A stretch of DNA of 64,000 bases from Thermodesulfomicrobium sp. WS (GTDB lineage Bacteria; Desulfobacterota; Desulfovibrionia; Desulfovibrionales; Desulfomicrobiaceae), in NCBI RefSeq assembly GCF_027925145.1, contig NZ_AP027130.1, forward strand, positions 1,550,001-1,614,000, given 5' to 3'. Position numbers and translations under genes: made by a program. Positions 40,231-50,045 of this stretch are shown here, piece after piece; the first letter of the stretch is position 1, and every line of letters starts with the position of its first letter. The notes under the pieces were generated by a model. It saw nothing but the letters and a program-made list of their open reading frames with translations. It searched no databases and was not told the DNA's origin.

Positions 40231-40279
40231 TATCGCCGCCCCCAACGTTTCCACTCAGCCACCAGTGCCATGGCTCCCC

Positions 40280-42370
40280 TTACACCTGAAACCGGGTGAA
40301 ATCGGCCACCTGTCCTACTTGATGGAGGATGCGCGACAGCATGGCCAAACGGTTGGCCCGCTGGCCAGGATGGTCGGTAAGCACCATCACGGAGTCGAAA
40401 AAGTGGTCCACTGCCGGCCGCAACTCGGCCAAGAGCGGAAACAGGGCGCCGTAATCCCCCTGGGCGCAGGCGCTGGCAAACCGCGGCTCCCACGCCTCCA
40501 GTGCGGCCCAGAGCTCCGTCTCCGCCCCGGCCTCCAAGAGCCCCGGATCCACGTGGGCCGCAGCCTCGGCCCCGCTTTTGCGCACGATATTGGCCACACG
40601 CTTGAAGGTGAGGGCCGCAGGCTCGAAGTCCGGTGTCCCCACCGCGGCCTGCAGGGCGCGCACCCGGCGGCCGGTGTCCACCACGTCGTCAAAGCCCACG
40701 GCCAAGGCGGCATCCAGGGTCAGGGTGTCCATGCCTTGGCCTGCCCAGTACGCCTTGAGGCGCTGGCCGAAGAAGTCCATCAGCCGCGCCTGGGCCTTTT
40801 CAGGGGCAAGTTTCCAGGCAATGCCATCGCCGTAGGCGCAGTAAGCGGCCTGCAGCAGCGTGGACAACGGCACGCGCAGCTCGTGCTCCAAAAGGATACG
40901 GATGATGCCCAGACTTGCACGGCGCAAGGCGTACGGGTCCGCAGCCCCGGTGGGGATCATGCCCAAGCCAAAGGCGCCCACCAAGGTATCGGCCTTGTCG
41001 GCAAGGGCGAGCATGGCACCCGCCAGGCTGGCCGGCACCGGCGTATCCGGCCCCAAGGGCAGGTAGTGTTCCCGGATCGCCAGGGCCACGGCATCGGGTT
41101 CGCCTTTGCGGCGGGCGTAAATGCCGCCCATGATCCCCTGCAGTTCCCCGAATTCGTACACCATGGCGGACACCAGATCCGCCTTGCACAGCTGCGCCGC
41201 CCGCCGAGCCGCGGCGAGCGTGTCTTCCCCAGACACCACCGCGTGCGCATCCAAAACGTCGAGAATGCGCTCCAAGCGCCGGGTTTTGTCCGCCATGGAG
41301 CCCAAGGGGCCAAGAAAGGTGACGTTTTCCAGCTTGGCGTTCCAGGCGGCAAAGTCCGCGGCAAGGTCCGTGCGCCAGAAAAAGCGGGCGTCTTCGAGGC
41401 GGGCGCGCAGCACGCGCTCCCAGCCCGCACGTACGGTCTGCGGCCGGGTGGAGCGGATATTGGCCACTGCCAGGAAATACGGCACAAGCGCGCCGTCCTC
41501 CCCGCGGACGCCAAAGCTCTTTTGATGGGCCTGCATGCTGGTGAGCAGGACCTCCTGTGGGATCTCCAGATACGAGGCATCGAAACTTCCGAGCACCGCA
41601 CAGGGGCTCTCCACCAGGCCCACCACTTCGGCCAGCAGATCGTCCCTCCAGGCAACCGTGCCGCCCACGGCCTGGGCCGCGGCGTTGCCTTGTTCAATGA
41701 TGGCCGCGCGCCGCGCCGCAGGATCCAGGATCACCGCCCCCTGCTCCTCAAGGATGCGACGAAAATCCCGGGCATGGGGAACGCTCCAGGGCCCAGGCCC
41801 GAGCACCCGATGCCCCCAGGTGAAGCGATCCGCCACCAACTGGGCGAAACGCACCGGCACCACAGCCTCATCCAAGAGGGCCAAGAGCCAGCGTACCGGG
41901 CGGCCGAAGCTCCACTCCTTGCCCACCCATTGCATGCGCTTGGGAAAGGATAAGGTCTTCAAAATACTGGATGCGGCCTCGGCCAGGATATCTCCCGCCA
42001 GGCCGCCGCCGGTGGTCTTACGCGCTGCGGCGTACTCTCCTTTGGCCGTGGTCACGCGGTAGAGGGCATGCGGCTCCACCGATTGGGAGCGGGCAAAGCC
42101 AAGGCCTGCCTTGGTGAGCTCCCCCTGGGCGTCCCAAGCCACGGCCGCCGGCGGGCCCAGGACCTCCACTTCCTCCACTGCTTGCAACGGAGCGACATCT
42201 TCCGCTTCCACCACCAAGCGCCGCGGGGTCACTGCCGCCCGCACCAATCCGTGCGCCAAACGGGCATCCGTCAGGGCTTGATCCAAACGCGAAGCCAATT
42301 CCGCTTCCAGCGCTGGCAAAAACCGCGCCGGCATCTCCTCGACACCGATTTCCAAAACAAAATGCGCCAT
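40280..42370 (-). CDS. glyS: Glycyl-tRNA synthetase beta subunit
   Basis: The 696-residue protein is the tRNA-recognising subunit of the heterotetrameric bacterial glycyl-tRNA synthetase. Family markers are the N-terminus FVLEIGVEEMPARFLPALE, the central GWERVLRARLEDARFFW and the C-terminal anticodon-binding domain ending in LTDHPGQRANRLAMLSRILHQVGQVADF. The ATG at 42370 has a GGAGAAG site; in-frame codons upstream lie in the gap to glyQ. Stop of glyQ is 21 bases away, so both subunits are made together. Confidence 0.96.
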   Translation of the reverse strand: MAHFVLEIGVEEMPARFLPALEAELASRLDQALTDARLAHGLVRAAVTPRRLVVEAEDVAPLQAVEEVEVLGPPAAVAWDAQGELTKAGLGFARSQSVEPHALYRVTTAKGEYAAARKTTGGGLAGDILAEAASSILKTLSFPKRMQWVGKEWSFGRPVRWLLALLDEAVVPVRFAQLVADRFTWGHRVLGPGPWSVPHARDFRRILEEQGAVILDPAARRAAIIEQGNAAAQAVGGTVAWRDDLLAEVVGLVESPCAVLGSFDASYLEIPQEVLLTSMQAHQKSFGVRGEDGALVPYFLAVANIRSTRPQTVRAGWERVLRARLEDARFFWRTDLAADFAAWNAKLENVTFLGPLGSMADKTRRLERILDVLDAHAVVSGEDTLAAARRAAQLCKADLVSAMVYEFGELQGIMGGIYARRKGEPDAVALAIREHYLPLGPDTPVPASLAGAMLALADKADTLVGAFGLGMIPTGAADPYALRRASLGIIRILLEHELRVPLSTLLQAAYCAYGDGIAWKLAPEKAQARLMDFFGQRLKAYWAGQGMDTLTLDAALAVGFDDVVDTGRRVRALQAAVGTPDFEPAALTFKRVANIVRKSGAEAAAHVDPGLLEAGAETELWAALEAWEPRFASACAQGDYGALFPLLAELRPAVDHFFDSVMVLTDHPGQRANRLAMLSRILHQVGQVADFTRFQV

Positions 42371-42391
42371 ATCTTCTCCGCTCACAACGGG

Positions 42392-43270
42392 CTATGCATT
42401 CACCAAACGCAGCATGGGATGTCCCAGGGCCTGACGCTGTTCCACATACAAACGCGCCACCGTGGATGCCAGATGCCGAACACGACCGATATACTGGGCG
42501 CGTTCAGTGATGGAGATGGCCCCACGGGCATCGAGGAGGTTGAAGAGATGGGAGCACTTCAAACAATAGTCATACGCCGGCCAGGGAAGATTGGCCTCGC
42601 ACAGACGTTTGCATTCCTCTTCACACGATTGGAAAAAGGACAGCAGCATATCTTTGTTGGAATAATCGAAGTTGTACTTGGATTGCTCCACTTCCGATTG
42701 ATGGTAAATGTCTCCATAGGTCACGTTTTTGTTCCATTGCAAAGCATAAACGGATTCTTTTCCCTGGAGATACATGGTGAGACGTTCCACGCCATAGGTG
42801 ATTTCACAGCTTATGGGATCGAGATCAATGCCGCCCACCTGCTGGAAGTACGTAAACTGGGTGACTTCCATCCCGTTGAGCCAGACCTCCCAGCCCAGCC
42901 CCCAGGCCCCCAAGGTGGGACTTTCCCAGTCGTCCTCCACAAAGCGGATATCGTGTTCGGCCTTGTCGATGCCCAGCACCCCCAGGCTCTCCAGGTAAAG
43001 CTCCAGCACATTGGCCGGCGACGGCTTCAAGATCACCTGAAATTGATAGTAATGCTGGAGGCGGTTGGGATTTTCACCGTATCTTCCATCGGTCGGCCGA
43101 CGGGAAGACTCCGCGTAGGCGACATTCCATGGCTCAGGGCCAAGTACCCGAAGAAATGTGGATGGATTGAACGTCCCGGCGCCCACTTCCATATCATACG
43201 GAAAATGCAGCACGCATCCTTGATCTGCCCAAAATCGCTGCAACTCAAGTATGACATCCTGAAAATACAT
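42392..43270 (-). CDS. glyQ: Glycyl-tRNA synthetase alpha subunit
   Basis: The 292-residue catalytic subunit of the class II alpha2beta2 enzyme activates glycine. Recognisable segments are the N-terminus [65 protein letters not shown] and [20 protein letters not shown]. The length is normal. It follows recO by 39 bases on the same strand. Its middle part is A/T-richer than glyS. Confidence 0.97.
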   Translation of the reverse strand: MYFQDVILELQRFWADQGCVLHFPYDMEVGAGTFNPSTFLRVLGPEPWNVAYAESSRRPTDGRYGENPNRLQHYYQFQVILKPSPANVLELYLESLGVLGIDKAEHDIRFVEDDWESPTLGAWGLGWEVWLNGMEVTQFTYFQQVGGIDLDPISCEITYGVERLTMYLQGKESVYALQWNKNVTYGDIYHQSEVEQSKYNFDYSNKDMLLSFFQSCEEECKRLCEANLPWPAYDYCLKCSHLFNLLDARGAISITERAQYIGRVRHLASTVARLYVEQRQALGHPMLRLVNA

Positions 43271-43309
43271 ACCTTCTCCTTGATTATACTCAAAATAGCT
43301 TCACGAAAA

Positions 43310-44041
43310 TCAACACCGAGCGCCGTGCGTCCCTGCATGCAGATCCACGTGCCAGCGTAAAAAATGATCCACCAAATACCACGTCTCCTCACGCACCACA
43401 GGAGGTAATTGCTCAAGCGCCCAGGGCGCAGGCAGCGGCTGGGCAATGCTCCGCAAAAGCGCGATGGTGGCAGGAGAGATGCTCCGCTCAGCCCCTGCAC
43501 AGCGGCGGCACAGCACCGTCCCCTTGGGGATGGAAAAGGCAGGCCGTGCTCCGAGGTCCGCGCCGCAGCCCCCACAGACATCAAGCTTGGGAGCAAAACC
43601 CATGTTGAAGATCACATGGGCCCGAAACAGCACCGGAAAAAACCGGGACGCCCCGTGTTCTCCATCGAGGAGCCGCAATGCCTCCACCAAGGCATGGTGC
43701 ACCACGGCGACCCCATCCGGGGGGATGCAGAGCCCTTCCACGAAACGCAGGCAATTGCTGGCCATGCCCAAACGGTCCAAGTCCGCCTTCATGCGCCCAA
43801 ACCGCTCCACCAGCGCCCCTTCCCGCAGCACCAGGTAGTGGCGCCGACGCTCCCACGCCATGGAAAAATGCACCCGATCCAATGGATCGAGACAGCCGCC
43901 GAAGCGGCGGCGACTGCGGCGCCCGCCAAAGGCAAAGGCCGTGAGCATCCCTTGTGTTGGCGAAAAAAAGCGGACCCAGCAGTCCGCCTCACGCAAGGTG
44001 CCCACCCGCAAAAGAAGCACCGTCTCGGACCAATCCATCAT
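43310..44041 (-). CDS. recO: DNA repair protein RecO
   Basis: The 243-residue protein has the RecO OB fold at the N-terminus (ETVLLLRVGTLREADCWVRFFSPTQGMLTAFAFGGRRSR) and a C-terminal domain with the four-cysteine zinc site CGGCGADL...LCRRC. RecO loads RecA on SSB-coated single strands in gap repair. The start is ATGATG overlapping the stop of the RodZ-like gene; the first ATG is used here. recO-glyQ-glyS is a common gene order in deltaproteobacteria. Confidence 0.92.
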   Translation of the reverse strand: MMDWSETVLLLRVGTLREADCWVRFFSPTQGMLTAFAFGGRRSRRRFGGCLDPLDRVHFSMAWERRRHYLVLREGALVERFGRMKADLDRLGMASNCLRFVEGLCIPPDGVAVVHHALVEALRLLDGEHGASRFFPVLFRAHVIFNMGFAPKLDVCGGCGADLGARPAFSIPKGTVLCRRCAGAERSISPATIALLRSIAQPLPAPWALEQLPPVVREETWYLVDHFLRWHVDLHAGTHGARC

Positions 44042-44946
44042 GGCACGGAAATGACTCGGACCTCCCCGGGGCGGGTCTTTCCCACCGGAAAAGCCTGCCC
44101 GTCCAACCATAGACGCACGCCTGCAGCGTTGCCGAGCTTCATCCGCAAAGAAGAAGCAAAGGTCACGTCAATCCGCTCCCCCTGGCGCAGAAAATAATCC
44201 GTCACCTTGTCGTCCGCCTTGGCCTGTAACCAACAGTCCGCCACAGCCTCCACCCGCATGACCCGAAGCGGCTCCGCTTGAGGGGCCTGCTGCGAGGCCA
44301 CGGGCGCGGCGTCCTCCACAGCAGGTTCCAGGGAGTTCGGCGCCACAGGAGAATCGGCCGATGCATTGAGGGAAGCATTCTCGTCGCGCATTGCCGGAGC
44401 CTGCCCAGGCTCCCCGAGCGCGGGGCTCGTCTCTTGAGGCTGCGCAAGCGTGGTGTTGGCCGCAGGCATCGTCTCATTGGCCGGATGGGTCATCAACGTG
44501 GCGGCCTGACGCAAGGCGACCACCTGAGGCAGGATATACCATTGGAACCCGTACCACCCCCCCACCGCGACGACCACCGCCACAGCAGCTCCAGCCACGC
44601 GCACCATCCACGGCCGCCAACGATCGTCGGCCTCAGGATGGCGCACCGTGACTCGAATCTGGGCCGCCCGCTCCTCCGGGGGCTCTTCCATGGCATCGGG
44701 CAGCGGGTAGGCCTGGGCAAAACGGGAGCAAAGATCCACGCTGTCCAGTCCGAGAAGCGCGGCATAACTGCGCAAAAAGCCTTTGGCATATACCGGGTGG
44801 GGCAAGCGGCTCGCGTCCCCTGCCTCCAAAGCGCTCAACACCGGCACGGAAATCTTGGTGCGCGCCTCCACCTCGGCCAAGGAAAACCCTTTGGCCTCGC
44901 GGGCCTCACGCAACATCTGCCCAATGGCCTGGAGTTCTTCCTGCAT
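44038..44946 (-). CDS. RodZ-like helix-turn-helix membrane protein
   Basis: The 302-residue protein has an N-terminal cytoplasmic HTH domain (about 5-75, LREAREAKGFSLAEVEARTKIS, VYAKGFLRSYAALLGLD), one transmembrane helix (about 115-135) and a periplasmic part with a Pro/Ala-rich linker and a C-terminal DUF4115 domain (about 225-302). This is the layout of RodZ, which links MreB to the elongation machinery; no mre gene is in the window. It sits between the SurA-like gene and recO. Function as a cell-shape protein is inferred from architecture. Confidence 0.85.
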   Translation of the reverse strand: MQEELQAIGQMLREAREAKGFSLAEVEARTKISVPVLSALEAGDASRLPHPVYAKGFLRSYAALLGLDSVDLCSRFAQAYPLPDAMEEPPEERAAQIRVTVRHPEADDRWRPWMVRVAGAAVAVVVAVGGWYGFQWYILPQVVALRQAATLMTHPANETMPAANTTLAQPQETSPALGEPGQAPAMRDENASLNASADSPVAPNSLEPAVEDAAPVASQQAPQAEPLRVMRVEAVADCWLQAKADDKVTDYFLRQGERIDVTFASSLRMKLGNAAGVRLWLDGQAFPVGKTRPGEVRVISVP

Positions 44947-44963
44947 GCCCCTCCTCCTGCCCC

Positions 44964-45869
44964 TTACAGCCGCACATCAATCAGGGCCTTGGCCCGCAGC
45001 GACGCCATGTACTCCTGGAAGCGCTCTTCCAATTTCGGCCGAGTCAGGATGTCCCGGATCTCCTCCCGCACCGCATCGATCCCGCCGCCTTCGTCCGTGG
45101 TACGTTCACGGACCAGACGCACGACGACCCATTTGCCCTGCACCAGAAACGGCGAACTCACCTGGCCCGCAGAAAGACCGGACAGGGCCTGACGCCAGGT
45201 TGCATCCAAATCTTGCCACGCCACCTCCATGACGCCGTCATCCTGGCGCGGACCGATGGAATATTCCCGCACCGCCTGGTCCATGGTGATGTCGCCTTGG
45301 CGCACGGCAGCAGCGACCTTGGCGGCATCTTCCTGGCTCGGCAGCACGGCAAGCTGCACCGTCAGGTGCCGACCGGAGCGAAATTGCTGGGCATGGGCGT
45401 CGTAGTACGCCTGGATCTCTTCGTCCGTGACCACGACTTTGCGCTGCACCATGAAGTTCAAGATGCGCCGCCGCATAAGATCGCTGCGCAGTTGCTTCTT
45501 GAACTCGTCCAGGGTGATGCCTTGAAGCGTCAGCCCGTGCTGAAATTCAGCACCCGACAGACGCCGACGCGTCTTGAATTCCCGAAGCGCGTTTTCCACA
45601 TCGCTGTCCGAGACCGTGACCTGCAGGCGTTCCGCCTCTTGGCGCACCAAAATATCATTGATGAGAGAATCGAGCACCACCTTGCGCGCGGAAGCTTCGT
45701 CCGGGGCATTGGGGCCAGCCTGGGCCAGGAAGCGATTGGTCTCGGCCTCCAGTTCGCTCCAGGTGACGATCTCGCCGTTGACCACGGCCACGATGCGGTC
45801 CACCAACGTCCCCCAGGCAGTCGGGGCGCTCACCAAAAACACCAAAACGACCATCCATGCTCGGCGCAT
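44964..45869 (-). CDS. SurA-like periplasmic foldase
   Basis: The 301-residue protein has a signal peptide (residues 1-20, MVVLVFLVSAPTAWG) and a SurA N-terminal domain (DRIVAVVNGEIVTWSELE) followed by a parvulin-like region (about 165-265). It would assist outer membrane protein folding or act as a periplasmic prolyl isomerase. It is shorter than E. coli SurA (428 residues) and appears to hold one parvulin domain. The chosen ATG has a GGGAGAG site; ATGs upstream are less well placed. It follows mfd by 43 bases. Confidence 0.87.
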   Translation of the reverse strand: MRRAWMVVLVFLVSAPTAWGTLVDRIVAVVNGEIVTWSELEAETNRFLAQAGPNAPDEASARKVVLDSLINDILVRQEAERLQVTVSDSDVENALREFKTRRRLSGAEFQHGLTLQGITLDEFKKQLRSDLMRRRILNFMVQRKVVVTDEEIQAYYDAHAQQFRSGRHLTVQLAVLPSQEDAAKVAAAVRQGDITMDQAVREYSIGPRQDDGVMEVAWQDLDATWRQALSGLSAGQVSSPFLVQGKWVVVRLVRERTTDEGGGIDAVREEIRDILTRPKLEERFQEYMASLRAKALIDVRL

Positions 45870-45912
45870 AGGCTCTCCCATAGTTGTTTTCCGGATTGCG
45901 GCCGGGTGATTC

Positions 45913-48900
45913 CTAGCTTTCTGCATCGCCCGCGTCCAGCCCTAAAGCAGGAGCGGCAACCTCCCGAACGAGGTCCTGCAAAGCGGTGTAGGCGGCCCGT
46001 ACGCGAGCAGTCAGCCCCTCTCCCGCCAAGGCAAGTTCCAATTTGGCGGGCGGCAGCATGCGGGCGTCGGTTCGCGCCATGATCCAGGAAACCAAGCGCT
46101 TCGGATCGATGGGACAACGGGCGGCGTCCCAGTACACCAGGCACTTGTCGCGCCCCAAATCCACCCGCACCGCGCCCAAACGCCACACTGCCTGCTTGAC
46201 CAGCAAGGCCGCCACGAACAGGCGCACAGCATCCGGAATGACGCCAAAGCGGTCGCGCATCTCGTCCACCACGGCCTCCACCGCCGCCTCGTCCGGACAC
46301 GAGGACAGGGCCTTGTAGTAGTGCAGACGCTCCTGACTGTCGGGAATATACGCTTCCGGAATAACCGCCTGAAACCCCAAGTTGAGCTCCGGCTCGATAA
46401 AGGTCTGTACCGCCCCACCCTGCAGGCGCCGCACCTCTTCTTCCAGCATCTCCAAATACAGATCGAGCCCCACCTTGCCCATGTGCCCGGATTGGGCCTC
46501 GCCAAGGATGTTTCCCGCGCCGCGCAGCCGTAAATCTTCCATGGCCACCCGGAAGCCCGCGCCCAGGTAGTCCATCTCGAGAATGATTTTCAGCCGCTTG
46601 CGGGCAACCTCCGGCAAGGCGTCGGGGTTCGGCACCACGAAATAGGCGTACGCCTGGACCGACGAGCGGCCTACCCGGCCCCGCAATTGATAGAGCTGCC
46701 CCAGACCAAAAAGATGGGCCTGATCCACCACCAACGTGTTGGCCCGAGGGAAATCCAGGCCAGACTCAATGATGGCGGTGCACACGAGGATGTCCATCTC
46801 CCCATGCCAAAACCGGTGCATGGAGTCTTCGAGCTCGCGTGCCGGCATCTGCCCATGGGCCATGCCCACCCGGGCTTGCGGCACGAGGGATCGCACGAAG
46901 GCCGCAGTTTGCTCCAACCCTTGAACACGATTGGAGACCCAAAACACCTGACCGCCGCGGGCAAGCTCCCGCTCCAGGATGGAGCGCAAGGCTTCGGGGT
47001 CCCGCTCCATGAGCGCGGTCTCCACGGGTTTCCGGTCCACCGGCGGGGTTTCGATGACCGACAGCCCCCGCACCCCGGCGAGTGAGAGTTGCAAGGTGCG
47101 GGGAATGGGGGTGGCGGTCAGGGTGAGCACGTCCACCGTGGCCCGCATCTTCTTGAGGCGTTCTTTGTGCTGCACCCCGAAGCGCTGCTCCTCGTCGAGG
47201 ATGAGCAGGGCGAGGTTGGCGAACTCCACATCCTTGGAGAGCATGCGATGGGTGCCGATGAGCACGTCCACCTGGCCTTGGGCCACGGCCCTAAGTACGG
47301 TCTTTTGCGTCGCCGCGGGCACAAAGCGGGAAAGCAAGGCCACGCGCACCGAAAACGGCTCCATGCGCTGGCGGAAGGTCTGGTAGTGCTGCTCTGCAAG
47401 CACGGTGGTGGGACAGAGCAAGGCCACTTGCTTGCCGTCGGCCACAGCCCGAAATGCCGCCCGCAAGGCCACTTCCGTCTTGCCGAATCCCACATCGCCG
47501 CACACCAAGCGGTCCATGGGCTCGGGGCGTTCCATGTCCGCCAGGACTTCGGCAATGGCCCGTTCCTGATCCGGGGTCTCGTCAAATCCAAAGGTGGCTT
47601 CGAAGTCCCGGTAAAAGGCCGGCACCGGACCGTAGGCGAATCCTTTGGCGATCTTGCGGAAGGCATACATCTCCACCAGGTCCCGGGCGATGGCGGCCAC
47701 GGCCTTGCGCACCCGCTCCCGCGCCTTGCGCCAGCCCGTGGAGCCCAGGCGATCCAAGGCAGGAGTGGCGCCCTCCGGGCCTTGGTAGCGCTGCACGCAC
47801 CCCAGGCGGTCTACCGGGAGATAGAGTTTGTCCTCGTCGGCAAAGAGCAGCAGGAGAAAATCGTTGGCCACCTCGCCCATCTGCACGCGGACAAGTCCAC
47901 CAAAGCGGCAGATGCCATAGTCGCGGTGCACCAAGAGATCGCCCGGCTCAAGGCCTTCAAAGGAGGAAAGCCCGGAAAAGGCCTTGGGTCGGCGGCGGGT
48001 CGGGGCAGTCTCCCCGGGATGGAGCACGGCTTCCGGGATCACCCGCACCCCTGCCCAGGGAAGAGCAGCGCCCTGACGGACGCCGGAAACCACAGCGCCG
48101 ATGCCCGGCCCGTGGGGCAGGCCATCCTGCACCATGAGCCCCTCTTCCCCAGCAAGACTCACGAATTTGCGCCGGGCCCCGGCAGTGGGGAAGCACACCA
48201 CCACCCGCTCGCCGGCCTGCTGCCAGGACCGCAAGGCCTCCACCACCGCCCGCCACGGCCGCTGCCGGTCCTCGGGCTTCCAAAAGAGGTCCGCAAAGGT
48301 GCGCAGGGGTTCCTCGGCAAGTTCCAGGGCATGCCCGCGCTGCCCCATGACCAGGTCCTCGCACAAAAGGCTGGGGCGTCCCTCCAAAAGACGTCGAGAC
48401 TCCTGTTCCGTTTGCAGCAGCCCCTGACGCGGGAGCCCATCCTGCCAGGTCTGCAAAAAATGCTGCCACTCCCACAGGGACTCTTCCAGCTTGGGCCGCA
48501 GGTTCTGGGCCTCCGCCACGACGATCACCGCGTCCCTGGGGATCCAAGCATCGAAACCTTCAAGGCCGCTTTGGGCAAGGCTCAGAAGCGGCACTCCCCC
48601 TTCCGTAAGGCTTTGCTCCAGGCGCTGATACGCCTGTCGGGAAAGATCGCCAGTGCGTACCCAGCCATCCCACAGAGAGTGCGCTTTTTCCACCTGGGAA
48701 AGCGCCGCGGGCACCGCCTGTACCGGCACGATCACGGTATGCTCCAGATCCGCCCGCGAACGCTGCGACAACGGCTCAAAGAGCGTGAGTCGCTCCACGG
48801 TATCGCCAAAGGTCTCCAGGCGCACGGGCAGTTCCCACCCCGGGGCGAACACGTCCACGATGTCGCCACGCACGGAGAACTCGCCCACAACGGCCACCAG

Positions 48901-49371
48901 CGACGTACGGCGGTAGCCAAAGGCCACCAAGGTCTCCACCAGGGCATCCAGGCTGACATCCTCCCCTCGGCGGATCTCCACATGCGCGCTGGCCACCATC
49001 GCCGGTGACGGCCATTTGTGAATCAGGTTGTCCAAGGGAAGAAGAAGCGCCCGTGGCGCCTGGGTACTTAAGCCGTAGAGCACGCTCCAGCGCTCTCCCC
49101 ACGTACCCGGAGACCCCACCTCTGGAGAAAAACGCGGCAAAGAAAGAAAGCGCCGCTTCCACGGGGGCTGGCCAGCGAAATCCCCATCAAGGGCGTGCAC
49201 CAGGGCTCCAAAAAGCGCCACATCCGCTCCTGGGGGCGTGAGCAGGACCACGAAATGGCCCGCGCGCACCAAAAGGTGCGCCAAGCAGACCTGACCCACC
49301 GGCCCGGTCTTGACCACCCGCAGGCTGCCCTGGGGACGATTGAGGAAAGAATGGAGTTCTGGAGGTGTCAA
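45913..49371 (-). CDS. mfd: Transcription-repair coupling factor
   Basis: The 1152-residue protein is a complete Mfd, which displaces stalled RNA polymerase and recruits UvrA. Its UvrB-homology region (1-350), RNA polymerase interaction domain (about 480-545, LEPGDLLVHRDYGICRFGGL), helicase domains with CGDVGFGKTEVALRAAF (Walker A), DEEQRFGVQHKERLK (DEEQ), TLTATPIPRTLQLSL, and QLRGRVGRSSVQAYAY, and C-terminal TRCF domain are all visible. The only start available near the N-terminus is TTG at 49371, without a clear ribosome site and just 8 bases after the cheW terminator, so the true start may be slightly downstream. Confidence 0.95.
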   Translation of the reverse strand: MTPPELHSFLNRPQGSLRVVKTGPVGQVCLAHLLVRAGHFVVLLTPPGADVALFGALVHALDGDFAGQPPWKRRFLSLPRFSPEVGSPGTWGERWSVLYGLSTQAPRALLLPLDNLIHKWPSPAMVASAHVEIRRGEDVSLDALVETLVAFGYRRTSLVAVVGEFSVRGDIVDVFAPGWELPVRLETFGDTVERLTLFEPLSQRSRADLEHTVIVPVQAVPAALSQVEKAHSLWDGWVRTGDLSRQAYQRLEQSLTEGGVPLLSLAQSGLEGFDAWIPRDAVIVVAEAQNLRPKLEESLWEWQHFLQTWQDGLPRQGLLQTEQESRRLLEGRPSLLCEDLVMGQRGHALELAEEPLRTFADLFWKPEDRQRPWRAVVEALRSWQQAGERVVVCFPTAGARRKFVSLAGEEGLMVQDGLPHGPGIGAVVSGVRQGAALPWAGVRVIPEAVLHPGETAPTRRRPKAFSGLSSFEGLEPGDLLVHRDYGICRFGGLVRVQMGEVANDFLLLLFADEDKLYLPVDRLGCVQRYQGPEGATPALDRLGSTGWRKARERVRKAVAAIARDLVEMYAFRKIAKGFAYGPVPAFYRDFEATFGFDETPDQERAIAEVLADMERPEPMDRLVCGDVGFGKTEVALRAAFRAVADGKQVALLCPTTVLAEQHYQTFRQRMEPFSVRVALLSRFVPAATQKTVLRAVAQGQVDVLIGTHRMLSKDVEFANLALLILDEEQRFGVQHKERLKKMRATVDVLTLTATPIPRTLQLSLAGVRGLSVIETPPVDRKPVETALMERDPEALRSILERELARGGQVFWVSNRVQGLEQTAAFVRSLVPQARVGMAHGQMPARELEDSMHRFWHGEMDILVCTAIIESGLDFPRANTLVVDQAHLFGLGQLYQLRGRVGRSSVQAYAYFVVPNPDALPEVARKRLKIILEMDYLGAGFRVAMEDLRLRGAGNILGEAQSGHMGKVGLDLYLEMLEEEVRRLQGGAVQTFIEPELNLGFQAVIPEAYIPDSQERLHYYKALSSCPDEAAVEAVVDEMRDRFGVIPDAVRLFVAALLVKQAVWRLGAVRVDLGRDKCLVYWDAARCPIDPKRLVSWIMARTDARMLPPAKLELALAGEGLTARVRAAYTALQDLVREVAAPALGLDAGDAES

Positions 49372-49378
49372 GGCGATG

Positions 49379-49408
49379 GAAAAAACGCGGGGATGGATGC
49401 ATCCCCGC
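49379..49408 (-). terminator. Terminator of cheW
   Basis: A 9-bp perfect stem (GCGGGGATG/CATCCCCGC, 4-base loop) is followed by GTTTTTT on the minus strand. It lies 28 bases after the cheW stop. Confidence 0.88.
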
Positions 49409-49436
49409 CTGTGGTTATGGGTATGCCCTCGCAGAG

Positions 49437-49907
49437 CTATGCCGCACCGAGGGCGGTTTTTTCATCCCGGGAAAGGAGGCGGTCCATGTCGAGCATGATG
49501 AGCAGGCGGTCATCGAGCTTGCCCACGCCGCTGATGTACTCGGCGTCCAGTCCAGCCACCACGGGCGGCGGCGGTTCCACGGTGCTGGCAGGCAGGCGCA
49601 GCACTTCCGACACCGCATCCACGATGAAGCCGACCACCGTGGTCCCAATCTCCACCACGATGATGCGGCTCATCTTGTCGCGCTCCCGGGCCGGGAGCCC
49701 AAAGCGCTTGCGAAGATCAATGATGGGAATGACCTTGCCGCGGAGATTGATGACGCCTTCCACGAAATCCGGAGCCTTGGGGACCTTGGTGATGTCCAGC
49801 ATGCGGATGATTTCCTGCACCTGGAGGATATTGACCCCGAATTCTTCCTCGCCGATGCGGAAGGTCACCAGCTGCAGCAAGTGATCGTCGTGTGTCGTCG
49901 TGGCCAT
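49437..49907 (-). CDS. cheW: Chemotaxis coupling protein CheW
   Basis: The 156-residue protein is a single CheW domain that links receptors with the kinase CheA. Typical segments are LVTFRIGEEEFGVNILQVQEIIRM, VINLRGKVIPIIDLRKRFGL and VVGFIVDAVSEVLRLP. The ATG at 49907 has an AGGAGG site 5 bases upstream; a GTG two codons upstream is less well spaced. It appears as a single-gene unit with its own terminator. No cheA, methyl-accepting receptor or flagellar gene is in the window. Confidence 0.94.
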   Translation of the reverse strand: MATTTHDDHLLQLVTFRIGEEEFGVNILQVQEIIRMLDITKVPKAPDFVEGVINLRGKVIPIIDLRKRFGLPARERDKMSRIIVVEIGTTVVGFIVDAVSEVLRLPASTVEPPPPVVAGLDAEYISGVGKLDDRLLIMLDMDRLLSRDEKTALGAA

Positions 49908-50045
49908 AGGCACCTCCTGGCTGGCCCATACGGACTTCTCAAAAAAGTGGCAAGGCAGGCCGTGGGCTTTCCTAAAACCTGGCGTGCTTTATGCATAAAA
50001 TCAGGACAACCACTGTCTTGGGCACTTTTCTGACACGGAGTCCTC

